The notes below the pieces were generated by a model. The model ran no database searches, was not told the DNA's origin, and was given only the letters and a program-made list of their open reading frames with translations. From positions 1,224,690 through 1,288,689 of the forward strand of contig JAGMWG010000014.1 of assembly GCA_020744225.1 (NCBI GenBank): a DNA stretch of 64,000 nucleotides, in the 5' to 3' direction. The position numbers and the translations under genes were made by a program. The stretch comes from Paraphoma chrysanthemicola (lineage: Eukaryota > Ascomycota > Dothideomycetes > Pleosporales > Phaeosphaeriaceae). This document shows positions 55,101 to 64,000 of this stretch, piece by piece. Within the stretch, counting starts at the first letter, position 1. Each line of letters starts with the position of its first letter.

Positions 55101-57066
55101 GACGCGGCAACAGAAGAGAGCGATGCGGGAGAGCATGTCTGGGCTGGCGATTCTGCCGAAAGAGAAGGCGGTGCATGTAGAAGACACGCGGGTTACGGCG
55201 GTACAGTGAGCGCTACAGAAGGTGTTGGGCAAACAAGACGTTAGGTTTTAGTTAATAGAGTAGGAACAGGCACTGTACGCGGTGCTAGACAAGCAGACGC
55301 TGCTCGTAGTCGTGCTTCTGACTGGGGGAGGGAAGAGCTTACTGTTTACGCTGCCGGCTTGTGTGGAAGAGATGGGCGTAACAGTAGTTGTTGTGCCGTA
55401 CTGGGCGTTGATTGAGGATCTAGTTAGCTAGATTCGCGATGCTGGAGTCGACTGTATAGAATGGAAGTATGGCGAAAGCAACCTGGCGTCTGTAGTAGTT
55501 GTCAGTGCGGATGTAGCGGGCGATATAACGAGTAATGGCAACTTCTTGGGTTATGCTTAGTTGCTGAAAGGCAAGGGGTTGCTGCAGCGGATTGTGGTCG
55601 ATGAGTGTTATCTAGTGCTGACGGCACGGCACTAGCAAGAGAATCTGCTTAAGGTTAAGAATCTGCGACTGCTTGGGTGTCTGATGGTGCTATTGACGGC
55701 AACGCTGCTGCTGTTGCAGGAGGGTGAGCTAGAGGCAAGCATGCTTGTAAAGAATGCAACGTACATCTAGGCTAGTACAGTAAGGCCAAACGCTTAATAC
55801 TTTGTATCGTAGTGTTAACGCAAGGCGCTAGAGAATACAGCGCTGTAGATGTGCGAGCGATAGGCTGCAAGGCTGCGGCAGACGGGACAGAAGGAGGTTG
55901 TGTATTATCTTAGTAAGGCGCAGAGCGAGTAGATAGCAGAAGCGCTAGAGTGTGCATACTATTACGCGGGTATAGATGCTGACGAGCGGGCTAATTAACT
56001 GTAAGAGTAGGTAGAGCATAGTGGGTTGATTGTAGCTACGTCAGCGCTTAGAACAAAAGTAGACTACGCAGGGATTGTGTACATCTTGCACGTTGGGATG
56101 CTGTGGAGCATTACTGACTTCGCTCAGGCAAGTGGACGTAGAGAACGAGGCGGAGAGGAGGTTAATGTAGTAGTGGTGCTTAAGTAGGGGGAGGTTGAGA
56201 AGAGGATAGAGCGAGAGAGTAATAACATAGAGGTAGTAGCAATGAGGCAGTTTCTAGTTAGAAGCGGGTGCTGACAGGAGCTGATAAGCTCGTATATGGA
56301 TGTGAAGAGGGTTAGGTGTTAAGAGATAGAGGCAGTCCGTTACGATCGATGTGGGGAGGGGGAAGATACTTAGTTAGAGGAGCAGGAGAATTGGGCTCGC
56401 GAATAGGCTACGGTAGAGGAGGCGTTTAGTGAGCTGTGGAATAGATGTGCAATCTGCTGGATAGTGGGACAGGAGCATGCAGCGAGATAGGAGGATGAAT
56501 GGAAGAAGCATAGGACGATGCAATGCACGGCGTGGGAGCACGCAATAGGGGCGGGAGCGGATGAGTTCTGGAAGAAGATGGTGGACTGGACGGTAAAGAA
56601 TAATTGTCGGCGGTGCTGGGTAAGTCAGAAGTACTGCGCAACGGGGGAGGGGATGGACAAGCGGTGTTAGTGGGCGAATGTGGTAGTGCCGCTGGCGTAC
56701 GCAGCGCGTCTGACTCGGAGGGGCATTGCGATAATGGGAGATTGCGGATTTGGGGAGATAGGAGACGATGCATACGCTGGATGGTTAGGGAAGAGGCATA
56801 GGGAGGAGGTATGGGGACAGGTGTTTACGAACGCGATGGTGATGGCGATTCGGCTTATACTGCAATGCTGTTAGGTAGGAGAGTATAGTAAGATGTAGTT
56901 AGAGTAAGAATACAAGAAATAGAGATGTGTCCGCTTACTTGTAGGGTAGGCGCAGAGATAAGAATTCAAAAATTGGCTACTTAGGTAAGGGGTTTAGGGT
57001 TATAAATAGAGAATACTCTGTACTAGCAACAGTAGGACATGAAATAAGAAAAGAAGAAGAGTAAGT
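52147..57066 (+). pseudogene. Full-length TLH unit, heavily RIP-mutated
   Basis: About 4.92 kb, collinear with the unit at 57668-62619. The N-terminal finger region lies at 52560-52830, the acidic/Ser linker near 53460-53560, and the helicase region at about 54590-56873. Against the right-hand unit most differences are C-to-T or G-to-A, frequently at CpA/TpG (GGGCAGGGGGCATGG becomes GGGTAGGGGGTATGG; GATCAGGAAG becomes GATTAGGAAG). They create many TAG/TAA/TGA codons. The P-loop segment survives partly (GGGAAGAGC near 55330), but no long frame remains. Confidence 0.82.
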
Positions 57067-57122
57067 CTAACTAATATGAGGCAGGGTTTTAGGCCTAACT
57101 AATATAAGGCAGGGTTTTAGGC
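57067..57122 (+). repeat. 28-bp TLH boundary motif, two tandem copies
   Basis: Two head-to-tail copies (57067-57094, 57095-57122). The second carries TATAAGG in place of TATGAGG. It directly abuts the 3' end of the preceding unit (AGAAGAAGAGTAAGT). Confidence 0.75.
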
Positions 57123-57667
57123 CTAATTTTTGCTAAATATCGCTTAACGTTAGGGTTTCCTACTTTTTACACGGCAATTCTGAGGCCTGAAACCTACTTT
57201 ATTAACCCCCCGAAACCTAAGAACTTCTAACTGTTATCTATTAATATTTGGTATAGATTTATCTTAAAATTACATGCACAATTAATCTCTAGAGTTGCAG
57301 CACATTAGTCTTGTGTTGCGTCGTTGAAATTACTGCTGCAGACACAGAGGACGTTAGGATAGAGAACCCCGTCTAAGACAGCTGAGCAGCTGTCGCGCAA
57401 GCTAAGCAGTAAATTAACATAGCGCACGTTGCGCAAACGACTAATAATAGCCGCAGAAAATTACTAGAGAGAACTGCAACACTGTTATCTACTTTCTTGA
57501 AGAATTTAGCGTTCTTGTGTGTAAACAGCACCATACAGGAGTTGTTAATCTTAATAGGCACTTACAAGAACAGCATGGAACCCCCATTACACAGCGACGA
57601 TAAGTACTAGAGCACTTTGCACAATTTTCTATTGTTAATCTAAGTACAGTTAAACTGCTAGAGGAGC
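57067..57667 (+). pseudogene. 0.6-kb truncated TLH unit (5' end only)
   Basis: Collinear with the first 600 bp of the flanking units, including the finger-encoding stretch on the plus strand near 57515-57580. It stops at CTGCTAGAGGAGC, where the next boundary motif begins. The same CTGCTAGAGGAGC in the right-hand unit continues into CCGCAGCGC, so this copy is simply cut there. Confidence 0.78.
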
Positions 57668-57723
57668 CTAACTAATATGAGGCAGGGTTTTAGGCCTAAC
57701 TAATATGAGGCAGGGTTTTAGGC
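57668..57723 (+). repeat. 28-bp TLH boundary motif, two identical tandem copies
   Basis: 57668-57695 and 57696-57723, both with the TATGAGG form. They mark the left edge of the telomere-proximal TLH unit. Confidence 0.75.
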
Positions 57724-58097
57724 CTAATTTTCGCCAAATATCGCTTAACGTTAGGGTTTCCCACTTTTCGCACGGCAATTCTGAGGCCTGAAACCTACTT
57801 CATCAACCTCCCGAAACCTAAGAACTTCTGACTGTTATCTATTAATATTTGGTACAGATTTATCTTAAAATTACATGCACAATTAATCTCTAGAGTTGCA
57901 GCACATTAGTCTTGTGTTGCGTCGTTGAAATTACTGCTGCAGATACAGAGGACGTTGGGATGGAGAACCCTGTCTGGGACAGCTGAGCAGCTGTCGCGTA
58001 AGCTAAGCAGCAAATTAACAACAGCGCACGTTGCGTAAACGACTGACAATGGCTGCAGAAAATTACTAGAGAGAACTGCGACACTGTTATCTGCTTT

Positions 58098-60145
58098 CTT
58101 GAAGAATTTGGCGTTCTTGTGTGCAAACAGCACCATACAGGAGTCGTCAATCTTAACAGGCACTTACAAGAACAGCATAGAACCCCCATTGCACAGCGAC
58201 GACAAGTACTAGAGCACTTTGCACAATTTTCTGTTGTCAATCCAAGTACAGTCGAACTGCTAGAGGAGCCCGCAGCGCTTATTCCCGAACTCGGGGCGCT
58301 GTTGAGTGGTATACAGTGCAGAGCGTGCAGCTTTATTACAGTCAGCACGAGCAGTATAAAGATATACTGCAGAAAATTGCACTAACTTTCTTGGACAGGG
58401 GATAAAAGCGCATTGTATTCAACTGTGAAAGTTTAGATGTTTTTCAGCAGCGGGGGGTTGCAGAAATATTTTATTGTTGATTTAGGTGCTGAAAATAATG
58501 TTGAGAATTCTGAAAGATTGAAACTAAACTAGGTTGCTTAGCAGCAGCTTAGCGATTATCAAAAAGTGCGAAAACAGATTGACGACGATATGTAAGTAAT
58601 GGAAGAGGCAGCAAAGACTGATAAAACTGGCTGGTTTATGAGAACAAAGTGGTTGCTGTTTCTGAAAGGCCGCAATCTCGCTTATCTGGGCTACGCAGCC
58701 CGCTTACCTAATTGCAACGAGGTAAAGCTACGTCTTGCTGCTGAGCTAACAGAAAAATTAATTGAGTAGAGTGTGAGGGGGCTAGCGACACTTCTAGATG
58801 AGACACGGTGATGGCTCAAAAGTGTAAAGCAGACAGAGGTTGATGTACGTCTGTTGGCGCGAATGCAGAACTCTGAGAGTTAGGCAACGTACGCTGGCTA
58901 CATGGTCCGATTTGTGTGCTTCTATCTCCGTATCATCGCTGACGAAGAGCGTTGAGTAGATGAATTTTTATTACAAGGGTCTCAGCTTGTTAACAGCGGT
59001 GATGAGGAAAGCAGCGAGGATAGTAGCACGGAGAGCGAGTGCAACGACAGTGGTAAGGACAATAACGCTGGAAGCTCTGACAACGACAGCATTGCGCCTG
59101 CTGCGCATACCGCGCAAGAATACGCAAGTTGACAAACTGAAAGACGCGCGGGAGCTGTTTACGTGGAAGGGCGATCAGAAGGCGCTGGTAATGCAGCTCT
59201 GGCTGACGCTGGACGACAGCGACGCGACCGCTCAGACGAGCGCTCTGCTTGACTCGCTGACTTTATTTATTCTTACGGGGTATGGTAATGACGCGATGTC
59301 GACTGGTCTGGTGCAGTATCTTGCTGTGCTAGGCATAGACACGCAGACGAACCGCTTGCGCACGGCAAAGAATTACTCGTACATGCTGGCTGGCGTTGTG
59401 TACTGTACCTGGGTGCTAGCTGTTGAAAAGTTGCTTCCGGCAGCTGAACTGTGAAGATTAGACAGAGGAAGATCGCGATTGATTCTTAGATATGCGCAAG
59501 AAGTATCTGGCGGACGGCTCGTACAGTTTGATGAGTGCAATGCTTAGTCTGCTGGCATACGGCAAGCACGCAGCGATGAACGAAGGGAACGCTGGCAACA
59601 CTTCTTGGTCGCCCGACAAGAAGACTTTCTATCTTAACGGTTGGCCTGATTGAGGTTCAACGCTTCTGCAAGATGGTACAGAGCATGGAGGCTGAGTTGG
59701 TGGAGCGATTCTGGCAGCTGTGCTGGGTTGACAATGTTGCTGACCGCTTTGCAATTGATCTGGAGCAGATTACAGACGACGTTACGTTTACAACGCGGGG
59801 CAAGTCTTTTGTGATAACTGCTGGCAACGGTCTGTCTGAAGGGTTGGCTTGGATGCTGAAGTAGGCGCGGAGTACAGAGGGCGGCATGCGACTGCAGACT
59901 TCTGACGGCTGGTGGAGAAGGAAAAAGGTGCGAGAGTATCTGCGCGAGCTAGACCTGTTTCAAGGAGCTTAAGCTGTGTTGCGTGCACGTTGAACAAGGT
60001 TAGCTGGCTTGAGGGTCTGAGATTACGACGACACGGCATCGCAACGGACTACTGCAGGACCTGCAATTGGTATATTATCGCTGGTATGATGGTATTAGTG
60101 GTTTGCTACTACAAGTCGCAGTCTTAGTTTGACGCGCCGAAGGTA
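58098..60145 (+). pseudogene. N-terminal half of the telomere-proximal TLH gene, broken by several stops
   Basis: Plus-strand frames read in order. First a C2H2-like finger (VCKQHHTGVVNLNRHLQEQH), then a conserved block (GIQCRACSFITVSTSSIKIYC), then EEAAKTDKTGWFMRTKWLLF and LKGRNLAYLGYAARLP, then an acidic Ser-rich linker (SEDSSTESECNDSGKD). About eight stops interrupt it. Most are explained by CAG/CAA to TAG/TAA or TGG to TGA, the pattern RIP gives. The last is the TAG at 60125-60127, which alone separates this half from the intact helicase frame. The organisation matches the cysteine/finger-bearing N-terminus of fungal telomere-linked RecQ helicases. Confidence 0.68.
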
Positions 60146-60181
60146 GTGCCGCGCTTTCTGCTGCCGCGGTTGGGACAGATT

Positions 60182-62428
60182 ATGGCGCTCTACTTGAGTT
60201 ACTTGCAGCTGTTTGAAGAGTATCTTGTGGTGCAGGTCTTGGGTGGTGGGGTGCACGACTACATCTGGGGCGACGGGCAGGGGGCATGGGGCACCGACCG
60301 ACTTACAAGGGTGCTGGAGCGCGAGACAGGCAAGCGGCTCGGTGTCAAGCTACATACGCTGGGGTACCGTCACACTGCTGTTGGCATTGGCCGGGTCAAA
60401 GTGGGCGAGTCATTTGGTCGGGGCTATCAAGACGAGGTGGGGGAGATGGATGAAGCAGAAGTGGACGAAGATCAGGAAGATCTTCTTGAGCTGCAGAACT
60501 CGCGGACAACGTTGATGGGCGTGGGCAACTACAGCGTGTCGATTGACATCGTGAAGCATCTCAGCACGCGGTCGATCGATGCGTTCCGGGCACTCAGCAC
60601 GGCGTGGCATCGCTTCTTAGGTGTGGATGGGCAGGCAGCTGAGCACGAAGCGCCGACGCGGCAACGGAAGAGAGCGATGCGGGAGAGCATGTCTGGGCTG
60701 GCGATTCTGCCGAAAGAGAAGGCGGTGCATGTAGAAGACACGCGGGTTACGGCGGTACAGCGAGCGCTACAGAAGGTGTTGGGCAAACAAGACGTTGGGT
60801 TTCGGTCGATGGAGCAGGAACAGGCACTGTACGCGGTGCTGGACAAGCAGACGCCGCTCGTGGTCGTGCTTCCGACTGGGGGAGGGAAGAGCTTGCTGTT
60901 CACGCTGCCGGCTTGTGTGGAAGAGACGGGCGTGACGGTAGTTGTTGTGCCGTACCGGGCGTTGATTGAGGATCTGGTTGGCCGGATTCGCGATGCTGGA
61001 GTCGACTGTATGGAATGGAAGCATGGCGAAAGCAACCCGGCGTCCGTAGTGGTTGTCAGTGCGGATGTAGCGGGCGACATGACGAGCAACGGCAACTTCT
61101 TGGGTTATGCTCGGTTGCTGAAAGGCAAGGGGTTGCTGCAGCGGATTGTGGTCGACGAGTGTCATCTGGTGCTGACGGCACGGCACTGGCGAGAGAATCT
61201 GCTCAAGGTCAAGAATCTGCGACTGCTTGGGTGTCCGATGGTGCTATTGACGGCAACGCTGCCGCCGTTGCAGGAGGGCGAGCTGGAGGCAAGCATGCTT
61301 GTGAAGAATGCAACGTACATCCGGGCCAGTACGGTAAGGCCGAACGCTCGATACTTTGTATCGTGGTGTCAACGCAAGGCGCTAGAGAATACAGCGCTGT
61401 GGATGTGCGAGCGATGGGCTGCAAGGCTGCGGCGGACGGGACAGAAGGGGGTTGTGTATTGTCTTAGCAAGGCGCAGAGCGAGCGGATGGCAGAAGCGCT
61501 GGGGTGTGCATACTATCACGCGGGCATGGACGCTGACGAGCGGGCTGATCGACTGCAAGAGTGGGTAGAGCATGGTGGGTTGATTGTAGCTACGTCGGCG
61601 CTTGGAACGGGGGTGGACTACGCGGGGATTGTGTACATCTTGCACGTTGGGATGCCGTGGAGCATTACCGACTTCGCTCAGGCAAGTGGACGTGGAGGAC
61701 GAGGCGGAGAGGAGGTCGATGTGGTAGTGGTGCTTGAGCAGGGGGAGGTTGAGAAGAGGATGGAGCGAGAGAGCGATGACATAGAGGTGGTGGCAATGGG
61801 GCAGTTTCTGGTTGGGAGCGGGTGCCGACGGGAGCTGATGAGCTCGTATATGGATGTGAAGGGGGTCGGGTGTCGAGAGATAGAGGCAGTCCGTTGCGAT
61901 CGATGTGGGGAGGGGGAAGATGCTTGGTTGGAGGAGCAGGAGAATTGGGCTCGCGAATGGGCTACGGTAGAGGAGGCGTTTAGTGAGCTGCGGAATGGAT
62001 GTGCAATCTGCTGGATAGTGGGACAGGAGCATGCAGCGAGACAGGAGGATGAATGGAAGAAGCATAGGACGATGCAATGCACGGCGTGGGAGCACGCAAC
62101 AGGGGCGGGAGCGGATGAGTTCCGGAAGAAGATGGTGGACCGGACGGTGAAGAATAATTGTCGGCGGTGCTGGGTGAGTCAGAAGTACTGCGCAACGGGG
62201 GAGGGGATGGACAAGCGGTGTCAGTGGGCGAATGTGGTAGTGCCGCTGGCGTACGCAGCGCGTCTGACTCGGAGGGGCATTGCGACAATGGGAGATTGCG
62301 GATTTGGGGAGATAGGAGACGATGCATACGCTGGATGGTTAGGGAAGAGGCATAGGGAGGAGGTATGGGGACAGGTGTTTACGAACGCGATGGCGATGGC
62401 GATTCGGCTTATACTGCAATGCCGTTAG
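60182..62428 (+). CDS. Telomere-linked RecQ-type DNA helicase, intact helicase region, 749 aa
   Basis: Superfamily 2 helicase. The frame is open from 60128, and the first ATG is 60182 (MALYLSYLQLFEEYLVVQVL). Motifs in order: Q-like FRSMEQEQALYAVL, motif I VVLPTGGGKSLLF, Ia VVVPYRALIEDLVGR, II IVVDECHLV, III LLTATLPP, IV GVVYCLSKAQSERMAEALGC, V LIVATSALGTGVDY, VI ITDFAQASGRGGRGG. A Cys-rich C-terminus follows (CDRC, CAICW, CRRCWVSQKYC). Its frame survives although the 5' half and the sister unit are RIP-damaged. In other fungi TLH genes sit within a few kb of telomeres, as here. Whether it is expressed without its N-terminal half is unknown. Confidence 0.82.
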   Translation: MALYLSYLQLFEEYLVVQVLGGGVHDYIWGDGQGAWGTDRLTRVLERETGKRLGVKLHTLGYRHTAVGIGRVKVGESFGRGYQDEVGEMDEAEVDEDQEDLLELQNSRTTLMGVGNYSVSIDIVKHLSTRSIDAFRALSTAWHRFLGVDGQAAEHEAPTRQRKRAMRESMSGLAILPKEKAVHVEDTRVTAVQRALQKVLGKQDVGFRSMEQEQALYAVLDKQTPLVVVLPTGGGKSLLFTLPACVEETGVTVVVVPYRALIEDLVGRIRDAGVDCMEWKHGESNPASVVVVSADVAGDMTSNGNFLGYARLLKGKGLLQRIVVDECHLVLTARHWRENLLKVKNLRLLGCPMVLLTATLPPLQEGELEASMLVKNATYIRASTVRPNARYFVSWCQRKALENTALWMCERWAARLRRTGQKGVVYCLSKAQSERMAEALGCAYYHAGMDADERADRLQEWVEHGGLIVATSALGTGVDYAGIVYILHVGMPWSITDFAQASGRGGRGGEEVDVVVVLEQGEVEKRMERESDDIEVVAMGQFLVGSGCRRELMSSYMDVKGVGCREIEAVRCDRCGEGEDAWLEEQENWAREWATVEEAFSELRNGCAICWIVGQEHAARQEDEWKKHRTMQCTAWEHATGAGADEFRKKMVDRTVKNNCRRCWVSQKYCATGEGMDKRCQWANVVVPLAYAARLTRRGIATMGDCGFGEIGDDAYAGWLGKRHREEVWGQVFTNAMAMAIRLILQCR

Positions 62429-62618
62429 GTAGGAGAGTATAGTAAGATGTGGTTAGGGTAAGAATACAAGAAATAGAGATGTGTCCGCTTACTTGTAGGG
62501 TAGGCGCAGAGATAAGAATTCAAAAATTGGCTACTCAGGTAAGGGGTTCAGGGTTATAAATAGAGAATACTCTGTACTAGTAACAGTAGGACATGAAATA
62601 AGAAAAGAAGAAGAGTAA

Positions 62619-63075
62619 GCCCGCGCTAAGGCGTACAGTGTTATGAGAGATGTTTTATCTTTAATGTGTGATGTCTAACTGGTTAGTTGTCTGATGTCGG
62701 TTGTCTGATGTCGGTTGTCTGATGTCGGTTGTCTTTGTCTGATTTTCTGGTTCCGGGTGTCTGGTTCTGGGTGTCTGATTCCGGGTGTCTGATTTCCGAT
62801 GTCTGATTTCTGATTTCTGATCTCTGATTTCTGATTTCTGATTTCTGATTTTCGATTTCGATTTTCGATTTTCGATTTTCGATTTTCGATTTTCGATTTT
62901 CAATTTTTGATTTTTGATTTCTGAGTTCTGATTTATGACTTTTACTTAGAGGTAAATATCTGGGGTGGTAGAACAGCTGTTACAGAGAATAACAACACGT
63001 AAGAGAACTACGGAAAAATGAAGTATAAACCGCGCGAATTAGCAAGGTATTATAGGAAGAGCATATGAGGGTAGA
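62619..63075. other. Non-coding spacer with simple-sequence DNA
   Basis: Between the last TLH unit and the minisatellite. About 62684-62930 is the simple repeat listed separately; the rest (62931-63075) is AT-rich with no gene. Confidence 0.6.
62684..62930 (+). repeat. Graded simple repeat: 14-mer to 7-mer family
   Basis: Starts as a 14-bp unit (GTTGTCTGATGTCG, at least three copies). It changes through TGTCTGATTTC and TCTGATT-type units and ends as repeated TTTTCGA (about six copies at 62860-62900). Each part is a variant of its neighbour, so the tract looks like one array that diversified along its length. Confidence 0.75.
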
Positions 63076-63735
63076 GAAAAGACAGGGTAGGCGGCTGGGC
63101 CGTGATACAGAAGAAGAGGGTAAGAATTAGGGTGAGGGGTTTATAGACAGGGTGGGCGGCTGGGCCGTGATACAGAAGAAGAGGGTAAGTATTAGGGTGA
63201 GGGGTTTAAAGACAGGGTGGGCGGCTGGGCCGTGATACAGAAGAAGAGGGTGAGTATTGGGGTGAGAGGTTTAAAGACGGGGTGGGCGGTTGGGCCGTGA
63301 TATAGAAGAAGAGGGTGCAGGGTAAGGGTGAAGGGAAAGACGGGGTGGGCGGTTGGGCCGTGATATAGAAGAAGAGGGTGCAGGGTAAGGGTGAAGGGAA
63401 AGACGGGGTGGGCGGTTGGGCCGTGATATAGAAGAAGAGGGTGCAGGGTAAGGGCGAAGGGAAAGAAAGGGGTGGGCGGTTGGGCCGTGATACAGAAGAA
63501 GAGGGTGCAGGGTAAGGGTGAAGGGAAAGACGGGGTGGGCGGTTGGGCCGTGATATAGAAGAAGAGGGTGCAAGGTAAGGGCGAAGGGAAAGAAAGGGGT
63601 GGGTGGTTGGGCCGTGATATAGAAGAAGAGGGTGCAGGGTAAGGGCGAAGGGAAAGAAAGGGGTGGGCGGTTGGGCCGTGATACAGAAGAAGAGGGTGAA
63701 GGAAAAGACGGGGTGAGTAGTTAGGGTGTGATGTA
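63076..63735 (+). repeat. Subtelomeric minisatellite, unit about 64 bp, 10 copies plus one degenerate
   Basis: Each unit contains GGGTGGGCGGYTGGGCCGTG, followed by ATAYAGAAGAAGAGGG and a variable tail rich in GGGTRAGGG. Units recur near 63098, 63163, 63227, 63295, 63357, 63420, 63484, 63548, 63610 and 63675, with a decayed one near 63720. Two tail types (TATTAGGGTGAGGGG early; GCAGGGTAAGGG later) define two sub-blocks. A 100-codon minus-strand frame here is only a by-product of the repeat. Confidence 0.88.
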
Positions 63736-63770
63736 AAAGAAGAGCGAAACGGCTAACCCGGTGGTCAAGT

Positions 63771-63846
63771 AGAGAACCGCTTAGGTCAGAACGCGGAGCG
63801 TTTGAGAAAGAAAAAGAGAACCGCTTAGGTTAGAACGCGGAGCGTA
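63771..63846 (+). repeat. Direct repeat pair next to the telomere
   Basis: AGAGAACCGCTTAGGT, continuing as CAGAACGCGGAGCGT, occurs at about 63771. It recurs at about 63814 with a single C-to-T change (TTAGAACGCGG). The copies are about 43 bp apart and end within 30 bp of the first telomeric repeat. Confidence 0.75.
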
Positions 63847-63872
63847 ACTGACGAGGACAATTGATGAGGATT

Positions 63873-64000
63873 GGGTTAGGGTTAGGGTTAGGGTTAGGGT
63901 TAGGGTTAGGGTTAGGGTTAGGGTTAGGGTTAGGGTTAGGGTTAGGGTTAGGGTTAGGTTAGGGTTAGGTTAGGGTTAGGGTTAGGGTTAGGGTTAGGGT
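63873..64000 (+). repeat. Telomere, (TTAGGG)n, chromosome right end
   Basis: About 21 uninterrupted-orientation TTAGGG units running to the window edge, G-rich strand 5' to 3' toward the end as at a real terminus. Two units near 63957 and 63968 are TTAGG (one G short). The rest are perfect. Confidence 0.97.

Noticed and set aside
48958..57066. CRISPR-like or integron-like interpretation of the regular repeats
   Set aside because: Repeats are long tandem duplications and a boundary motif in a fungal subtelomere. There are no short repeats with unique spacers and no cas-like genes.
61382..62095. 237-codon minus-strand frame inside the TLH helicase gene
   Set aside because: It lies opposite a conserved helicase coding region, is Leu/Ser/Pro-rich from the GC-rich antisense strand, and has no motif. 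It is a shadow frame.
62661..62903. 80-codon minus-strand frame rich in Lys/Ser/Asn repeats
   Set aside because: It is a translation of the simple-sequence repeat only.
63271..63573. 100-codon minus-strand repetitive frame
   Set aside because: Each repeat of the peptide equals one minisatellite unit. No start context or neighbouring gene.

Overview
The window is a chromosome end from a filamentous ascomycete. Genes carry short GT..AG introns (about 45-120 nt) with CTAAC/CTGAC-like branch sites. Typical fungal families are present: Zn2Cys6 regulators, HET-domain proteins, NACHT NLRs, a LysM protein and secreted CAZymes. The right edge is a (TTAGGG)n telomere. The gene families suggest a Dothideomycete, but that is inference, not a species call.

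Layout. From 0.2 to 28.2 kb is ordinary GC-balanced euchromatin. It holds a C2H2+Zn2Cys6 transcription factor, a vacuolar-type Ca2+/H+ exchanger, an MDR oxidoreductase, a secreted polysaccharide deacetylase with a 12-nt micro-exon, a second Zn2Cys6 regulator, a Cys-rich membrane-anchored surface protein, a secreted FAD oxidase, a HET protein, a LysM membrane protein, two mitochondrial housekeeping genes (QCR8 and the m-AAA protease YTA12), a small cupin-like secreted protein and a GH134-like mannanase. From 28.9 to 46.4 kb is an allorecognition/innate-immunity-type island. It holds a HET-NACHT-ankyrin-ubiquitin-like NLR, decayed HET and NLR fragments, a SUKH-like gene, a HET gene broken by one stop codon, a large NACHT-ankyrin-SPRY NLR and another HET-domain gene. 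A multipass membrane protein (47.4-48.7 kb) is the last normal gene.

From about 48.8 kb to the end is subtelomeric repeat DNA. First comes an exact-length 919-bp tandem duplication fused to the 5' part of a divergent telomere-linked helicase (TLH) copy. Then come two head-to-tail TLH units of about 4.9 kb with a 0.6-kb truncated unit between them. The inner unit is saturated with C-to-T/G-to-A changes typical of repeat-induced point mutation (RIP). The telomere-proximal unit keeps an intact RecQ-type helicase reading frame of 749 codons. Simple-sequence DNA, a minisatellite of about 64 bp and the telomere repeats follow.

The clearest unusual material is the NLR/HET island, with its C-terminal ubiquitin-like and SPRY sensor modules and relics copied from its own members, and the layered TLH subtelomere. 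Exon structures were worked out by hand from splice signals and reading-frame phase. No searches were run, so family names rest on motif recognition.
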